NCBI RefSeq assembly: GCF_013204825.1
Contig: NZ_JABMKV010000001.1
Span: forward strand, 930,001 to 994,000
Direction: 5' to 3'
DNA from: Pedobacter boryungensis
Lineage (GTDB): Bacteria > Bacteroidota > Bacteroidia > Sphingobacteriales > Sphingobacteriaceae
Length of the DNA stretch: 64,000 bases
Shown in pieces: positions 9,847 to 18,443 of this stretch (its first letter is position 1; each line of letters starts with the position of its first letter). A program made the position numbers and the translations under genes. The notes under the pieces are model-generated. The model saw only the letters and a list, made by a program, of their open reading frames with translations, did not search any database and was not told the DNA's origin.

Positions 9847-10458
9847 ATGGCTGAAAAATATTTTATCACTGGTATTGGAACGGGAATTGGGAAAACTATT
9901 GCAAGTGCAGTGATCACAGAAAAATTAAAAGCAGATTACTGGAAACCTATCCAATCTGGAGATTTAGCACAAAGTGATAGTTTAGCAGTTAAAAGTTTGA
10001 TCAGTAACTCGATAACCAATATCTATCCCGAAACTTATAGATTGAATAATCCGCTTTCACCACATTTATCAGCTAAGCTTGATGGAATACAAATAGAACT
10101 TGATCAATTTAAACTTCCAAAAACAGAGAACCATTTAATAGTTGAAGGTGCTGGTGGCTTGATGGTTCCGCTAAATGATAAAGAATTGATTTTAGATTTA
10201 ATTAAGTATTTAGCTATTGAAGTTATTATAGTATCTCAAAATTATTTGGGAAGTATCAATCATACTTTATTAACCATTAACACTTTAAAACAGCATCAGA
10301 TTGCCATTAAAGGAATTATTTTTAATGGTGAAGAGAATTTAGAAAGTCAAGATTATATTTTAAAATATACTGGGATAACCAACTTGGGTAATATCCCAGT
10401 TTTAAAAAGCATTTCTAAATCTGAAGTTTTATTAGCTGGTTTGAATTTGAATTTTTAA
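9847..10458 (+). CDS. bioD: Dethiobiotin synthetase
   Basis: ATP-dependent carboxylase/cyclase that closes the ureido ring of dethiobiotin from 7,8-diaminononanoate and CO2. The N-terminus has the P-loop YFITGIGTGIGKTIASAVIT, then the substrate segment YWKPIQSGD and the nucleotide/carbamate-binding segment LIVEGAGGLMVPLND. At 203 residues it is near the family norm. Placed 2 bases after bioF, so translation is probably coupled. Confidence 0.94.
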   Translation: MAEKYFITGIGTGIGKTIASAVITEKLKADYWKPIQSGDLAQSDSLAVKSLISNSITNIYPETYRLNNPLSPHLSAKLDGIQIELDQFKLPKTENHLIVEGAGGLMVPLNDKELILDLIKYLAIEVIIVSQNYLGSINHTLLTINTLKQHQIAIKGIIFNGEENLESQDYILKYTGITNLGNIPVLKSISKSEVLLAGLNLNF

Positions 10459-10494
10459 AATCTACAATACTTTTAGTTCATTGCACAGGTTTAA

Positions 10495-10670
10495 GTTTTT
10501 AAACTGGATTGCAGCGAATTTTTTTTTTGTTCTTAGTGCCATAAACATAAAAAAAACAAAAAAGATATTTAGTATAAAACCAGATTTACTTTAAATGTCG
10601 TGATGGTTTTGCTTTTCGAATTATTTAAGAAACAGATTTCTCAATCGCTTTGCTCATTTCGAAATAACGT
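10495..10670. repeat. Degenerate intergenic repeat remnants
   Basis: The segment near 10503-10520 (CTGGATTGCAGCGAA) resembles the left end of the repeats near 27425 and 40799, and the segment near 10630-10667 (GATTTCTCAATCGC, then CATTTCGAAAT) resembles the right arm of the repeat at 23677-23746. Both look like decayed copies with poor pairing. Recognised by eye only. Confidence 0.35.
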
Positions 10671-10683
10671 ATTTTATCACATA

Positions 10684-10712
10684 AAAAAAGGGAAACTTTC
10701 GCTTCCCCTTTT
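10684..10712 (-). terminator. Rho-independent terminator after rplT
   Basis: On the minus strand, GGGGAAGC, a GAAA tetraloop and GTTTCCC are followed by a run of seven T. It lies 17 bases after the rplT stop and closes the thrS-infC-rpmI-rplT operon. Confidence 0.88.
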
Positions 10713-10729
10713 CTTTCAAACTGTATTTC

Positions 10730-11074
10730 TTATTTTACTGCATCAATGATTGCTTTGAAAGCATCTTTATGATTCATAGCTAAATCTGCTAATACTTTAC
10801 GGTTTAAACCGATGTTTTTAGCTGCTAATTTACCAATCAATTGAGAGTAAGATACACCGTGCTCACGTGCTCCAGCGTTAATACGTTGGATCCACAATCC
10901 GCGGAATTCTCTTTTCTTAACTTTACGGTCACGGTATGCATATTGCAAACCTTTTTCAACCGTGTTTTTAGCAATGGTAAATACCTTGCTTCTTGATCCC
11001 CAATAGCCTTTGGCCATATTTAGGACTTTTTTTCTTCTGCGTCTAGCAGCTACTGCGTTTACCGAACGTGGCAT
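10730..11074 (-). CDS. rplT: Ribosomal protein bL20
   Basis: Early-assembly protein of the 50S subunit. Starts [20 protein letters not shown] and contains the signature [20 protein letters not shown] and [20 protein letters not shown]. The length of 114 residues is canonical. Last gene of the operon, 69 bases after rpmI. In gamma-proteobacteria L20 represses rpmI-rplT translation; I do not see a clear matching RNA structure here, and the infC-rpmI gap is only 26 bases. Confidence 0.98.
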   Translation of the reverse strand: MPRSVNAVAARRRRKKVLNMAKGYWGSRSKVFTIAKNTVEKGLQYAYRDRKVKKREFRGLWIQRINAGAREHGVSYSQLIGKLAAKNIGLNRKVLADLAMNHKDAFKAIIDAVK

Positions 11075-11143
11075 AGTGTGTGATTTTTGATAAGCGGTGT
11101 TGCATTTGCAATCTTAGGTACCGAGTATCTGGTTAAAAATTAA

Positions 11144-11344
11144 TTATTTACCGATTGCAAGCATACGCTTAACGTTGCCCATATCAGCGTTACTTACCAG
11201 ACTTGTCTGGCCTAAATTACGCTTACGTTTAGTGCTCATTTTTGTTAAAATGTGACTTTTGTATGCGTTCTTTCTTGAGATTTTCCCTGTTCCAGTAAGC
11301 GAAAAACGCTTTTTAGCACTGGAATTGGTTTTCATTTTTGGCAT
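11144..11344 (-). CDS. rpmI: Ribosomal protein bL35
   Basis: Small basic 50S protein. Begins [20 protein letters not shown] and is rich in Lys/Arg; 66 residues is the usual length. It stands between infC and rplT, the conserved order across bacteria. ATG start at 11344. Confidence 0.97.
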   Translation of the reverse strand: MPKMKTNSSAKKRFSLTGTGKISRKNAYKSHILTKMSTKRKRNLGQTSLVSNADMGNVKRMLAIGK

Positions 11345-11370
11345 AACCCTGTTTTAATTTATATAATTTA

Positions 11371-11940
11371 TTACTTCTTTGCTACTTTAGGCGCTAATGT
11401 TAAAAACATACGCTTTCCTTCTAATTTAGGTAGTAATTCTACTTTACCTATATCTTCTAATGCTTGAGCAAACTTTAACAATAAGATTTCGCCTTGTTCT
11501 TTGTAAACAATAGCTCTACCCTTAAAGTGTACATAAGCTCTTACTTTTTCGCCATTTTCTAAAAAGCTAATCGCATGCTTTAATTTAAATTGAAAATCGT
11601 GATCGTTCGTATTAGGACCGAAACGAATTTCCTTTATAACAGTTTGTTTAGCATTTGCCTTTATCTCTTTTTGCTTTTTCTTTTGTTCGTAAACAAATTT
11701 GCTATAATCGATAATACGGCAGACAGGTGGAACTGCATTTGGAGAAATCTCAACTAAGTCAAGCTCCAATTCATCAGCAAGTGCCAAAGCTTTTGCCAAA
11801 GGGTAAATTCCTGGCTCAACATTATCTCCAGCTAATCTCACCTCTTGAGCTCTGATATACTGATTAATATTATGTTCTGCTTCTTTTTTCTTAAAAGGAG
11901 GACGTGGTCCCCTATTAAATCCTGGTCTTCCTAATGCCAA
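11371..11940 (-). CDS. infC: Translation initiation factor IF-3, TTG start
   Basis: Binds the 30S subunit, prevents premature 50S joining and proofreads start codons and initiator tRNA. The N-terminal domain ([37 protein letters not shown]) is joined by a Lys-rich linker to the C-terminal domain ([40 protein letters not shown]). At 189 residues the length fits. The only start codon compatible with the conserved N-terminus is TTG at 11940: in-frame upstream codons are CAT, TTA, AAA and then a TAG stop, with no internal ATG near the N-terminus. A rare start fits the known control of infC by IF3 discrimination against non-AUG starts. It begins 12 bases after thrS ends. Confidence 0.95.
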   Translation of the reverse strand: MALGRPGFNRGPRPPFKKKEAEHNINQYIRAQEVRLAGDNVEPGIYPLAKALALADELELDLVEISPNAVPPVCRIIDYSKFVYEQKKKQKEIKANAKQTVIKEIRFGPNTNDHDFQFKLKHAISFLENGEKVRAYVHFKGRAIVYKEQGEILLLKFAQALEDIGKVELLPKLEGKRMFLTLAPKVAKK

Positions 11941-11952
11941 ATGTAATTTCTA

Positions 11953-13878
11953 TTAAACTGTTATTTCTTTACTAATTAATGCGCTAAACTCAGCTAAAGT
12001 CATGCTTCCTAAATCTCCTTCTCCGTGTTTGCGAACAGAAACTTTTCCTTCCTCCGCTTCTTTTTCACCGATTATGAGCATATAAGGTAGTTTTTTAACC
12101 TCAGCATCTCTGATTTTTCTTCCAATTTTCTCATCTCGAAAGTCTATCAGCCCGCGAATATCGGAATTATTTAGTTCATCTGAAACTTTTTTTGCATATT
12201 CTTCATACTTTTCTGAGATAGGTAGAATAATATATTGCTCAGGAGAAAGCCATAATGGAAAGTTTCCTGCGCAATGCTCAATTAAAACCGCTACAAAACG
12301 TTCTAATGAACCAAATGGTGCACGATGAATCATTACCGGACGATGCTTTAAATTATCACTACCAGTGTATTCTAATTCGAAACGCTCTGGTAAATTATAA
12401 TCTACTTGAATTGTGCCTAATTGCCATTTTCTACCCAATGCATCTTTCACCATAAAATCTAGCTTAGGACCATAAAAAGCAGCTTCGCCCAATTCTACCA
12501 CTGTTGGCAAACCCATTTCTTCGGCAGCATCAATGATAGCTTGTTCCGCTAGTGCCCAATTTTCATCAGAACCAATGTATTTTGCTTTGTTTTCTGGATC
12601 ACGTAATGAAATTTGAGCAATATAATTATCAAACCCTAAAGATTTGAAAACATACAACACCAAATCAATCACTTTTTTAAATTCTTCTTTTACTTGATCT
12701 GGACGACAGAATAAGTGTGCATCATCTTGAGTAAATCCTCTTACACGAGTTAGTCCATGCAATTCGCCACTTTGCTCGTAACGATAAACCGTACCAAATT
12801 CTGCAAAACGCACTGGTAAATCCTTGTAAGAACGAGGTTTAAATTTATACATTTCGCAATGGTGCGGACAGTTCATTGGTTTTAAGAAAAACTCCTCTCC
12901 TTCTTGTGGAGTTTTTATTGGCTGAAAACTATCTTTCCCATATTTATCGTAGTGACCAGAAGTTACATATAAATTTTTATGACCAATATGTGGAGTAATT
13001 ACTTGCTCGTAACCAGATTTAACTTGGGCCTTAGTCAAAAATTGAGCTAAACGTTCTCGTAAGGCAGTTCCTTTAGGTAACCACATTGGCAAACCAGCAC
13101 CAACTTTATCAGAGAACATAAATAACTCTAATTCTTTACCAAGCTTACGATGATCACGTTTTTTAGCTTCTTCGATCATTAACAAATATTCTGTTAATTC
13201 GCTAGCCTTTGGGAAAGTTACACCATAAATACGAGTCAGTTGTTTTTTAGTTTCATCTCCTCTCCAGTATGCACCAGCAACATTCATCAATTTTATAGCT
13301 TTAATAAAACCAGTATTCGGAATGTGTGGCCCACGGCATAAATCTGTAAACTCACCTTGAGTGTAAAAAGTTATTTTTCCATCATCTAAACCTTGCAAAA
13401 GATCTAGTTTATACTCATCGCCCTTTTCGGTGAAATATTGAATTGCATCAGCTTTGCTCACACTTTTTCGACTAAACTCTTCTTTTTGTTTAGCCAACTC
13501 CAACATTTTAGTTTCTATTGCTTTGAAATCATCTGAAGAAAATTCTCTATCTCCAAAATCTACATCGTAATAAAAACCAGTTTCAATGGCGGGGCCGATA
13601 CCAAATTTAGTACCTGGATAAAGCGCTTCTAATGCTTCGGCCATTAAATGAGCTGATGAATGCCAAAAGGTAGCTTTACCAGCTGTATCATTCCATGTCA
13701 ATAATTTAACAGTAGAATCAGTTTCAATTGCACGAGAAGAATCCCAGATTTCTCCGTTAACTTCTGCTGCTAAAACGTTCCTTGCTAAGCCTTCTGAGAT
13801 AGATAAGGCAATTTGATGGGCAGTTGTGCCCTTTTCATACTGACGGCTAGAACCATCAGGTAAAGTAATGTTAATCAT
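11953..13878 (-). CDS. thrS: Threonyl-tRNA synthetase
   Basis: Charges tRNA-Thr. The N-terminal TGS domain ([20 protein letters not shown], residues 2-60) is followed by the editing domain with [13 protein letters not shown] (about residue 72), the class II catalytic core ([60 protein letters not shown]) and the C-terminal anticodon-binding domain ([17 protein letters not shown]). At 641 residues it is full length. First gene of the thrS-infC-rpmI-rplT operon. Its 60-base leader holds a hairpin that mimics the tRNA-Thr anticodon arm (separate entry). Confidence 0.98.
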   Translation of the reverse strand: MINITLPDGSSRQYEKGTTAHQIALSISEGLARNVLAAEVNGEIWDSSRAIETDSTVKLLTWNDTAGKATFWHSSAHLMAEALEALYPGTKFGIGPAIETGFYYDVDFGDREFSSDDFKAIETKMLELAKQKEEFSRKSVSKADAIQYFTEKGDEYKLDLLQGLDDGKITFYTQGEFTDLCRGPHIPNTGFIKAIKLMNVAGAYWRGDETKKQLTRIYGVTFPKASELTEYLLMIEEAKKRDHRKLGKELELFMFSDKVGAGLPMWLPKGTALRERLAQFLTKAQVKSGYEQVITPHIGHKNLYVTSGHYDKYGKDSFQPIKTPQEGEEFFLKPMNCPHHCEMYKFKPRSYKDLPVRFAEFGTVYRYEQSGELHGLTRVRGFTQDDAHLFCRPDQVKEEFKKVIDLVLYVFKSLGFDNYIAQISLRDPENKAKYIGSDENWALAEQAIIDAAEEMGLPTVVELGEAAFYGPKLDFMVKDALGRKWQLGTIQVDYNLPERFELEYTGSDNLKHRPVMIHRAPFGSLERFVAVLIEHCAGNFPLWLSPEQYIILPISEKYEEYAKKVSDELNNSDIRGLIDFRDEKIGRKIRDAEVKKLPYMLIIGEKEAEEGKVSVRKHGEGDLGSMTLAEFSALISKEITV

Positions 13879-13915
13879 CTACAACTATGATTTAAAAGTT
13901 AAAAAAATGTTTAGT

Positions 13916-13936
13916 AAATCACATACAAAGTGATTT
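13916..13936 (-). promoter_or_regulatory. Putative ThrRS operator: hairpin mimicking the tRNA-Thr anticodon arm
   Basis: On the minus strand a perfect 7-bp stem (AAATCAC/GTGATTT) encloses the 7-nt loop TTTGTAT. Read as an anticodon loop this gives U32, the invariant U33, anticodon UGU (which reads the Thr codon ACA), A37 and U38. It sits 38-58 bases upstream of the thrS ATG and within about 2-3 bases of the predicted transcript start. E. coli thrS is repressed by ThrRS binding such anticodon-like hairpins in its leader. The structure is seen directly; the function is inferred. Confidence 0.5.
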
Positions 13937-13944
13937 TTGAAGTA

Positions 13945-13975
13945 CAAAGATGCCAATTATACGAGAGATTTCAAA
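13945..13975 (-). promoter_or_regulatory. Predicted thrS operon promoter
   Basis: On the minus strand TTTG (13972-13975), a 19-base spacer and CATCTTTG (13945-13952) match the Bacteroidota -33 TTTG / -7 TAnnTTTG pair with a single mismatch (C for T). Transcription would start near 13938, giving a leader of about 60 bases. Confidence 0.55.
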
Positions 13976-13999
13976 GTATTAATGCTTGTTTAAGAAAAT

Positions 14000-15091
14000 T
14001 TAAACTGCTTTTTTTAGCTTATTTTTCAGATACTCACGAATTGGAATATCAATAAACTTCATAATTAAATAAGCCAAAATAACTAACAATACAACTGAAA
14101 TTGGGATAATAATTGCCAACTGCGAAAATGAAGGTTTAATTACCGTTACATAAGTTAAAAATATCCAAACAAATGGATAATGTGTCATATACAATGGATA
14201 TGATATTTCTCCAGATAATTTTACAATATTTTTTTGACCTGATTTTAAATTAGATCCTGCGCCTAAAGAAACTAATAATGGAAAATAAAATATAATGATA
14301 ATAGGTTCTAAAATCCAGTTATACTGATCCATATACGGACTCAAAAACGCGACTAATAAAAGGATACTCATCCCAAAAAAGCCCAGTTTATTTTTTATTA
14401 TCCAGTTTGAACGGTAGATTAACATACCAATTGTAAAAGAAAATAGCACCCTGGCACCACCATCCCAAAAACTTGGACCACCCCAACCCCCACTCACATT
14501 TTTTGAGTGAAAAGCTACATAGCATAAAATTAATGCAGCTAAAAAGGTTAAAAATCGTAATAGATTTTTTGAGATTTTAAAAAGGAATATTACATAGAAA
14601 ATATTTATAATGTATTCCCAAAAAAGAGACCAAGCTGGGGCGTTTAAATTAAATAAGTTATTATAACGTTCATCAACAATTGGATACGGAATCATAAAAA
14701 CGGATGATAAGAAAAGTAGAACAGTTTTTCCAAATCCATAAACAGCATATAAATCGCTAAAAGGATCTAAAAGAAACGTTAATAAGCCCAAAATAGAACC
14801 AATTATTACTAAAGGATGTAAACGAATAAGCCTTAATTTGATAAACTGCCAAGTACTCATTTGCGCTACTCTGTTATCATAAGCATAAGCAATTACAAAA
14901 CCAGACAAACAGAAAAAGAAATCAACTGCTAAATAACCATGACCAATAAAATTTTTGTTGTAATCTGTAATTGCAATTTCCATAAAGTGAAATATAACTA
15001 CGCATACAGCGGCTACTCCTCTTAGTCCGTCTAAAATTTCGAAATGCTTTTTTGTATTTAATAAATTGATGCTTTTTTGTTCAGTATTCAT
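14000..15091 (-). CDS. Acyltransferase 3 family membrane protein (OafA/YrhL type)
   Basis: Predicted inner-membrane O-acyltransferase that modifies a surface or secreted sugar. Near the N-terminus are the family segments FEILDGLRGVAAVCVVIFHF (with the conserved His) and GHGYLAVDFFFCLSGFVIAY, followed by about ten hydrophobic segments across 363 residues and a basic C-terminal tail. No SGNH domain is attached. It stands alone: there are no polysaccharide genes beside it, so the acceptor is unknown. ATG start at 15091. Confidence 0.85.
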   Translation of the reverse strand: MNTEQKSINLLNTKKHFEILDGLRGVAAVCVVIFHFMEIAITDYNKNFIGHGYLAVDFFFCLSGFVIAYAYDNRVAQMSTWQFIKLRLIRLHPLVIIGSILGLLTFLLDPFSDLYAVYGFGKTVLLFLSSVFMIPYPIVDERYNNLFNLNAPAWSLFWEYIINIFYVIFLFKISKNLLRFLTFLAALILCYVAFHSKNVSGGWGGPSFWDGGARVLFSFTIGMLIYRSNWIIKNKLGFFGMSILLLVAFLSPYMDQYNWILEPIIIIFYFPLLVSLGAGSNLKSGQKNIVKLSGEISYPLYMTHYPFVWIFLTYVTVIKPSFSQLAIIIPISVVLLVILAYLIMKFIDIPIREYLKNKLKKAV

Positions 15092-15225
15092 TTAAGTTTC
15101 ATTGTTTGTGTGTTCAATAATAGCGATTTGATCGGTATGCACAAAGAAAAACTTATCATATCATTTAGTTTATTATTAAAAAGACTGATGCAGATTTATT
15201 AAGCATATCATTAAAAGTAGGTAAC

Positions 15226-15257
15226 AAAAAAAGCCCCCGATAACTACCGAGGGCTTA
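15226..15257 (-). terminator. Rho-independent terminator after the Gly-rich secreted protein gene
   Basis: On the minus strand AAGCCCTCGGTAG, a short loop and CTATCGGGGGCTT-like pairing are followed by seven T. It lies about 20 bases after the stop at 15277. Confidence 0.82.
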
Positions 15258-15276
15258 AAAATATCTTTAAAGAGGA

Positions 15277-16200
15277 TTAATTAATAATGACACTTCTAAC
15301 ATTACCACCTGGTCCACCACCTTGTCTGTTACCACCGCTAAATCTTTTCATCATCGCTTCCATTTTAGCTTTATATTCATCAGCTGTAATTGCTACTGCT
15401 TTTTTCGGAGCAGTTACATCTTTAGTACTTACATTTCTATATTCGATGCTTTTTGCAACTGTACTATTTCCTTTATTCTCTATAGCTAAAACAGTTCCTT
15501 CAGTCCATAAATTTGGATTTGGAGAAAAATTAAAACCAAGATCATTTGTATACCAAACAGCAGTTTCATCAACAACATCTTTATCCATTCCTAAAACTTT
15601 TGCTTTACGAATAGATTTTACAATCACTTTATTGCAATTTAATCCGATGATTTTTTTTGTTTCATCTGTTTTAACCACTTCTAACGTTGGAGGTCCAGGT
15701 AAAAAAACTACCGCACTTGTTGCTTCAGGAGCTGGAGTTGTAGCTCCACCTTGTTGTTGACCTTGTCTTCCCATTGCTGGAGGAGTTGGTAATGCTACAG
15801 TTAATTTACTAGCCATTGCATAAGTAGTGTCGTTTAAATCGAAAACTTCAACTAATTTCTGGTCTGCAAAAGTATAAAAGTATTCCCTTGCACCACCGCC
15901 ACCACCAAAACGCATCATCATACGGGCCATGCCACCACCACCTCCACCACCATTACTATCTTCTGTTTCTTCTACTGGCATGTAACTAGCATTAGTAGGA
16001 GTATACAATAATTCGAAGCTCAATTTAGATGATTTAGGCATTCTAGCTATCATTTCATCAGATAGTTTAATACCATTTGCTGCAGCCATAGCAGCTGGGT
16101 CTATTGTCGTTTCAAACTGGATTGCTCCGGATTTTTTTTGTGCCTGTGCCGTTAAGGTTAATGTTAATAAACCAACAAAGGCAATAAGAATTTTTTTCAT
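15277..16200 (-). CDS. Secreted Gly-rich protein, possibly GLPGLI/DUF4412-like
   Basis: Exported protein of unknown function. The signal peptide is clear (MKKILIAFVGLLTLTLTAQA). The mature part has two runs of glycine near residues 84-103 and a Gly/Asn-rich C-terminus ending GGPGGNVRSVIIN. The middle contains KKIIGLNCNKVIV and ETAVWYTNDLGFNFSPNP, which resembles the C-x-K / W-Y-T pattern of Bacteroidota GLPGLI or DUF4412-type periplasmic proteins; the GLPGL hallmark itself is missing. Single gene with its own terminator. The family assignment is weak. Confidence 0.75.
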   Translation of the reverse strand: MKKILIAFVGLLTLTLTAQAQKKSGAIQFETTIDPAAMAAANGIKLSDEMIARMPKSSKLSFELLYTPTNASYMPVEETEDSNGGGGGGGMARMMMRFGGGGGAREYFYTFADQKLVEVFDLNDTTYAMASKLTVALPTPPAMGRQGQQQGGATTPAPEATSAVVFLPGPPTLEVVKTDETKKIIGLNCNKVIVKSIRKAKVLGMDKDVVDETAVWYTNDLGFNFSPNPNLWTEGTVLAIENKGNSTVAKSIEYRNVSTKDVTAPKKAVAITADEYKAKMEAMMKRFSGGNRQGGGPGGNVRSVIIN

Positions 16201-16306
16201 GGATATATTATCTATTGTTTTGATACTACAAATTTATTGTAGTTTTTAGACTTCAAGTGTTAAAAAAGGTTAATTTATAGAAACCTAACCTATCTTTTAC
16301 ATAAGT

Positions 16307-17044
16307 TTAGTATTCTGTACTTTCTAACCAACCATTTGCCAATACATCTGCAATGTGCATCGTTTTTAAAGGAATATTATTTTTTTTGATATAACCTTCT
16401 AAGTGCATTAAGCATGATAAATCTGTAGAAATAATATACTCAGCTCCCATTTCTAATGCATTATTTACTTTTTGTTCGGCCATTGCCGAAGAAATAGCAT
16501 CAAATTTTACAGCAAAAGTCCCTCCAAAACCACAACACATATCCGTGTCTTTCATTTCTACCATTTCTAGTCCATGTACTTTAGAAAGCAATTGACGAGG
16601 TTCTTCTTTTATTTTACATTCGCGAAGGCCACTGCAAGAATCATGATAAACTGCTTTTCCATCAAGCTCTGCTCCGAAATAATCCTTCTTTAAAACATTA
16701 ATTAAAAAATCAGATAGTTCGAAAATATTAGCTTGCATGCTCCTACATTTATTATGAACTATTGTGTTGGTAAACAGATCATTAAATCCATTTTTAACCA
16801 TACCAACACATGAAGCCGATGGCGCTACAATGTATTCGTTTTCAGAAAAATCAGTTAGAAATTTGCCGCCAATTTCCTTTGCTTGCTCCCAATAACCCGC
16901 ATTATAGGCTGGCTGTCCGCAACAGGTTTGTTTTGAATTATAGCTCACTTCGCAGCCTGCTTTTTCTAAAACTTTAACGGTATTAAATGCGGTTTCGGGA
17001 TATAATTGATCTACAAAGCAGGGAACAAATAATTCTATCTTCAT
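16307..17044 (-). CDS. LutA/YkgE-family (Fe-S)-binding protein
   Basis: Member of the CCG-domain proteins that carry Fe-S clusters in lactate or glycolate oxidation complexes. Two Cys-rich CCG domains are visible: KQTCCGQPAYNAGY (about residue 42) and TDMCCGFGGTFAVK (about residue 165), plus SASCVGM, HDSCSGLRECK and STDLSCLMHLEGYI. At 245 residues it matches LutA. The usual partners LutB and LutC are not adjacent; the upstream neighbour is an MFS transporter, 25 bases away. A role in lactate oxidation is inferred from the family. Confidence 0.85.
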   Translation of the reverse strand: MKIELFVPCFVDQLYPETAFNTVKVLEKAGCEVSYNSKQTCCGQPAYNAGYWEQAKEIGGKFLTDFSENEYIVAPSASCVGMVKNGFNDLFTNTIVHNKCRSMQANIFELSDFLINVLKKDYFGAELDGKAVYHDSCSGLRECKIKEEPRQLLSKVHGLEMVEMKDTDMCCGFGGTFAVKFDAISSAMAEQKVNNALEMGAEYIISTDLSCLMHLEGYIKKNNIPLKTMHIADVLANGWLESTEY

Positions 17045-17069
17045 TTAGGGATGTTAAATAATAAAGCTC

Positions 17070-18392
17070 TTATTCTTCAATAATAGCAACTGATTTAGGT
17101 TGTACTTTTTTCAAGAACAGCAAAAATAGTAATCCTAAAACAAAAAAGAATGCTAATGCGATAACAGAATTTCGCATACTGCCACTTAATTCTTCAATAT
17201 AACCAAAACTAAACATCCCAAATACTAATGCAACCTTTTCAGTTACATCGTAAAAACTGAAAAAAGAAGTATGATCTGGACTTTCTTGAGGTAAAAATTT
17301 AGAATAAGTAGAGCGTGATAAAGATTGAATGCCACCCATAATTAAACCAATTACTGCTGCTAAAGCATAAAATTGATATTCTGTGTGAATAAAATATGCA
17401 GCAATGCAGCAACCAATCCATATGAGTACTACCCCTATCAGAACATTCACATTTCCGTATTTTTTTGAGGATAAATAAGACATCAGCATTGCACCCGGAA
17501 TAGCTACAATTTGTAATAATAAAATGGTTGCAATTAATTTTGATGTTGGAAGATGCAGTTCTTTTTCTCCAAAAATAGTGGCTACTAACATCACGGTTTG
17601 TACTCCCATAGAGTAAAAAAAGAATGCGAATAAAAATCTTTTTAAATAAGTCATTTGTTTTACCTGACTCCAAACCTTTTTCAATTCGGTAAAGCCGCTT
17701 GTCATTACATTTTGTTTCTCACTTTTAAAGTTAGGGCTTCCCTTTGGCAAGTTTTTAAATGGAATTTGCGCAAAGACCATCCACCAAACACCCACCATAA
17801 AGAATGATAATCTAGCTGGAATAGAGCTATCGATAATACCAAACAAATCTGGTTTAAACACAAAAACGAAACAAATTAATTGCAAAATTATACTTCCAAT
17901 ATATCCGTAAGTAAAACCTTTTGCACTCACTTTATCTTGCTCTTCTACGGTAGCTATTTCAGGCAAATAAGAATTATAAAAAACTAAACTTCCCCAAAAG
18001 CCTATCGCTGCTAACACGAATAAAACCACACTAATTTCTAATGTTTCTATTTTAAAAAAGAACAAGCCACAACAGGCTAAGGAGCCAATATAAGTGAACA
18101 TCTGCATGAAAATCTTTTTATTTCCTCTGGTATCTGCAATTGAAGATAATATTGGAGATAAAACTGCGATAACTAGAAACGCAAAAGCCATAGCATAACT
18201 GTACAATGCAGAATTCACAAACTTTCTTCCTAAAAAAGTCACATAATCTATGGTATTATCATTCTTATCCGAAGTAATAATGGTGTAATAAGCAGGAAAT
18301 ATTGTTGAAGTTATGACCAAGTTATAAGCAGAGTTTGCCCAATCGAAAAAGGCCCAAGAGCGAATAACTTTTTTATCGTTTTTCTGTTGCAT
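17070..18392 (-). CDS. UMF1-family MFS transporter
   Basis: Inner-membrane transporter of the Atg22/UMF1 branch of the major facilitator superfamily. The N-terminal hallmark is SWAFFDWANSAYNLVITSTI; about twelve hydrophobic segments follow, with GGIQSLSRSTYSKFLPQES typical of the C-terminal half. Length 440 residues. It is upstream of and probably co-transcribed with the LutA-like gene. The substrate is unknown; amino-acid efflux is known for the fungal relative only. Confidence 0.85.
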   Translation of the reverse strand: MQQKNDKKVIRSWAFFDWANSAYNLVITSTIFPAYYTIITSDKNDNTIDYVTFLGRKFVNSALYSYAMAFAFLVIAVLSPILSSIADTRGNKKIFMQMFTYIGSLACCGLFFFKIETLEISVVLFVLAAIGFWGSLVFYNSYLPEIATVEEQDKVSAKGFTYGYIGSIILQLICFVFVFKPDLFGIIDSSIPARLSFFMVGVWWMVFAQIPFKNLPKGSPNFKSEKQNVMTSGFTELKKVWSQVKQMTYLKRFLFAFFFYSMGVQTVMLVATIFGEKELHLPTSKLIATILLLQIVAIPGAMLMSYLSSKKYGNVNVLIGVVLIWIGCCIAAYFIHTEYQFYALAAVIGLIMGGIQSLSRSTYSKFLPQESPDHTSFFSFYDVTEKVALVFGMFSFGYIEELSGSMRNSVIALAFFFVLGLLFLLFLKKVQPKSVAIIEE

Positions 18393-18443
18393 ATTTTTAA
18401 GCGAAATTAAAAGTAATTAAAAATTAACAAATTCATTAATTGG

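Noticed and set aside
10459-10729. A riboswitch or small RNA in the bioD-rplT gap
   Set aside because: Only decayed repeat fragments and the rplT terminator are visible; no known aptamer core.
15287-15760. 157-codon plus-strand frame inside the Gly-rich secreted protein gene
   Set aside because: It is the antisense of a clear signal-peptide protein; the Pro/Leu richness comes from antisense Gly codons.
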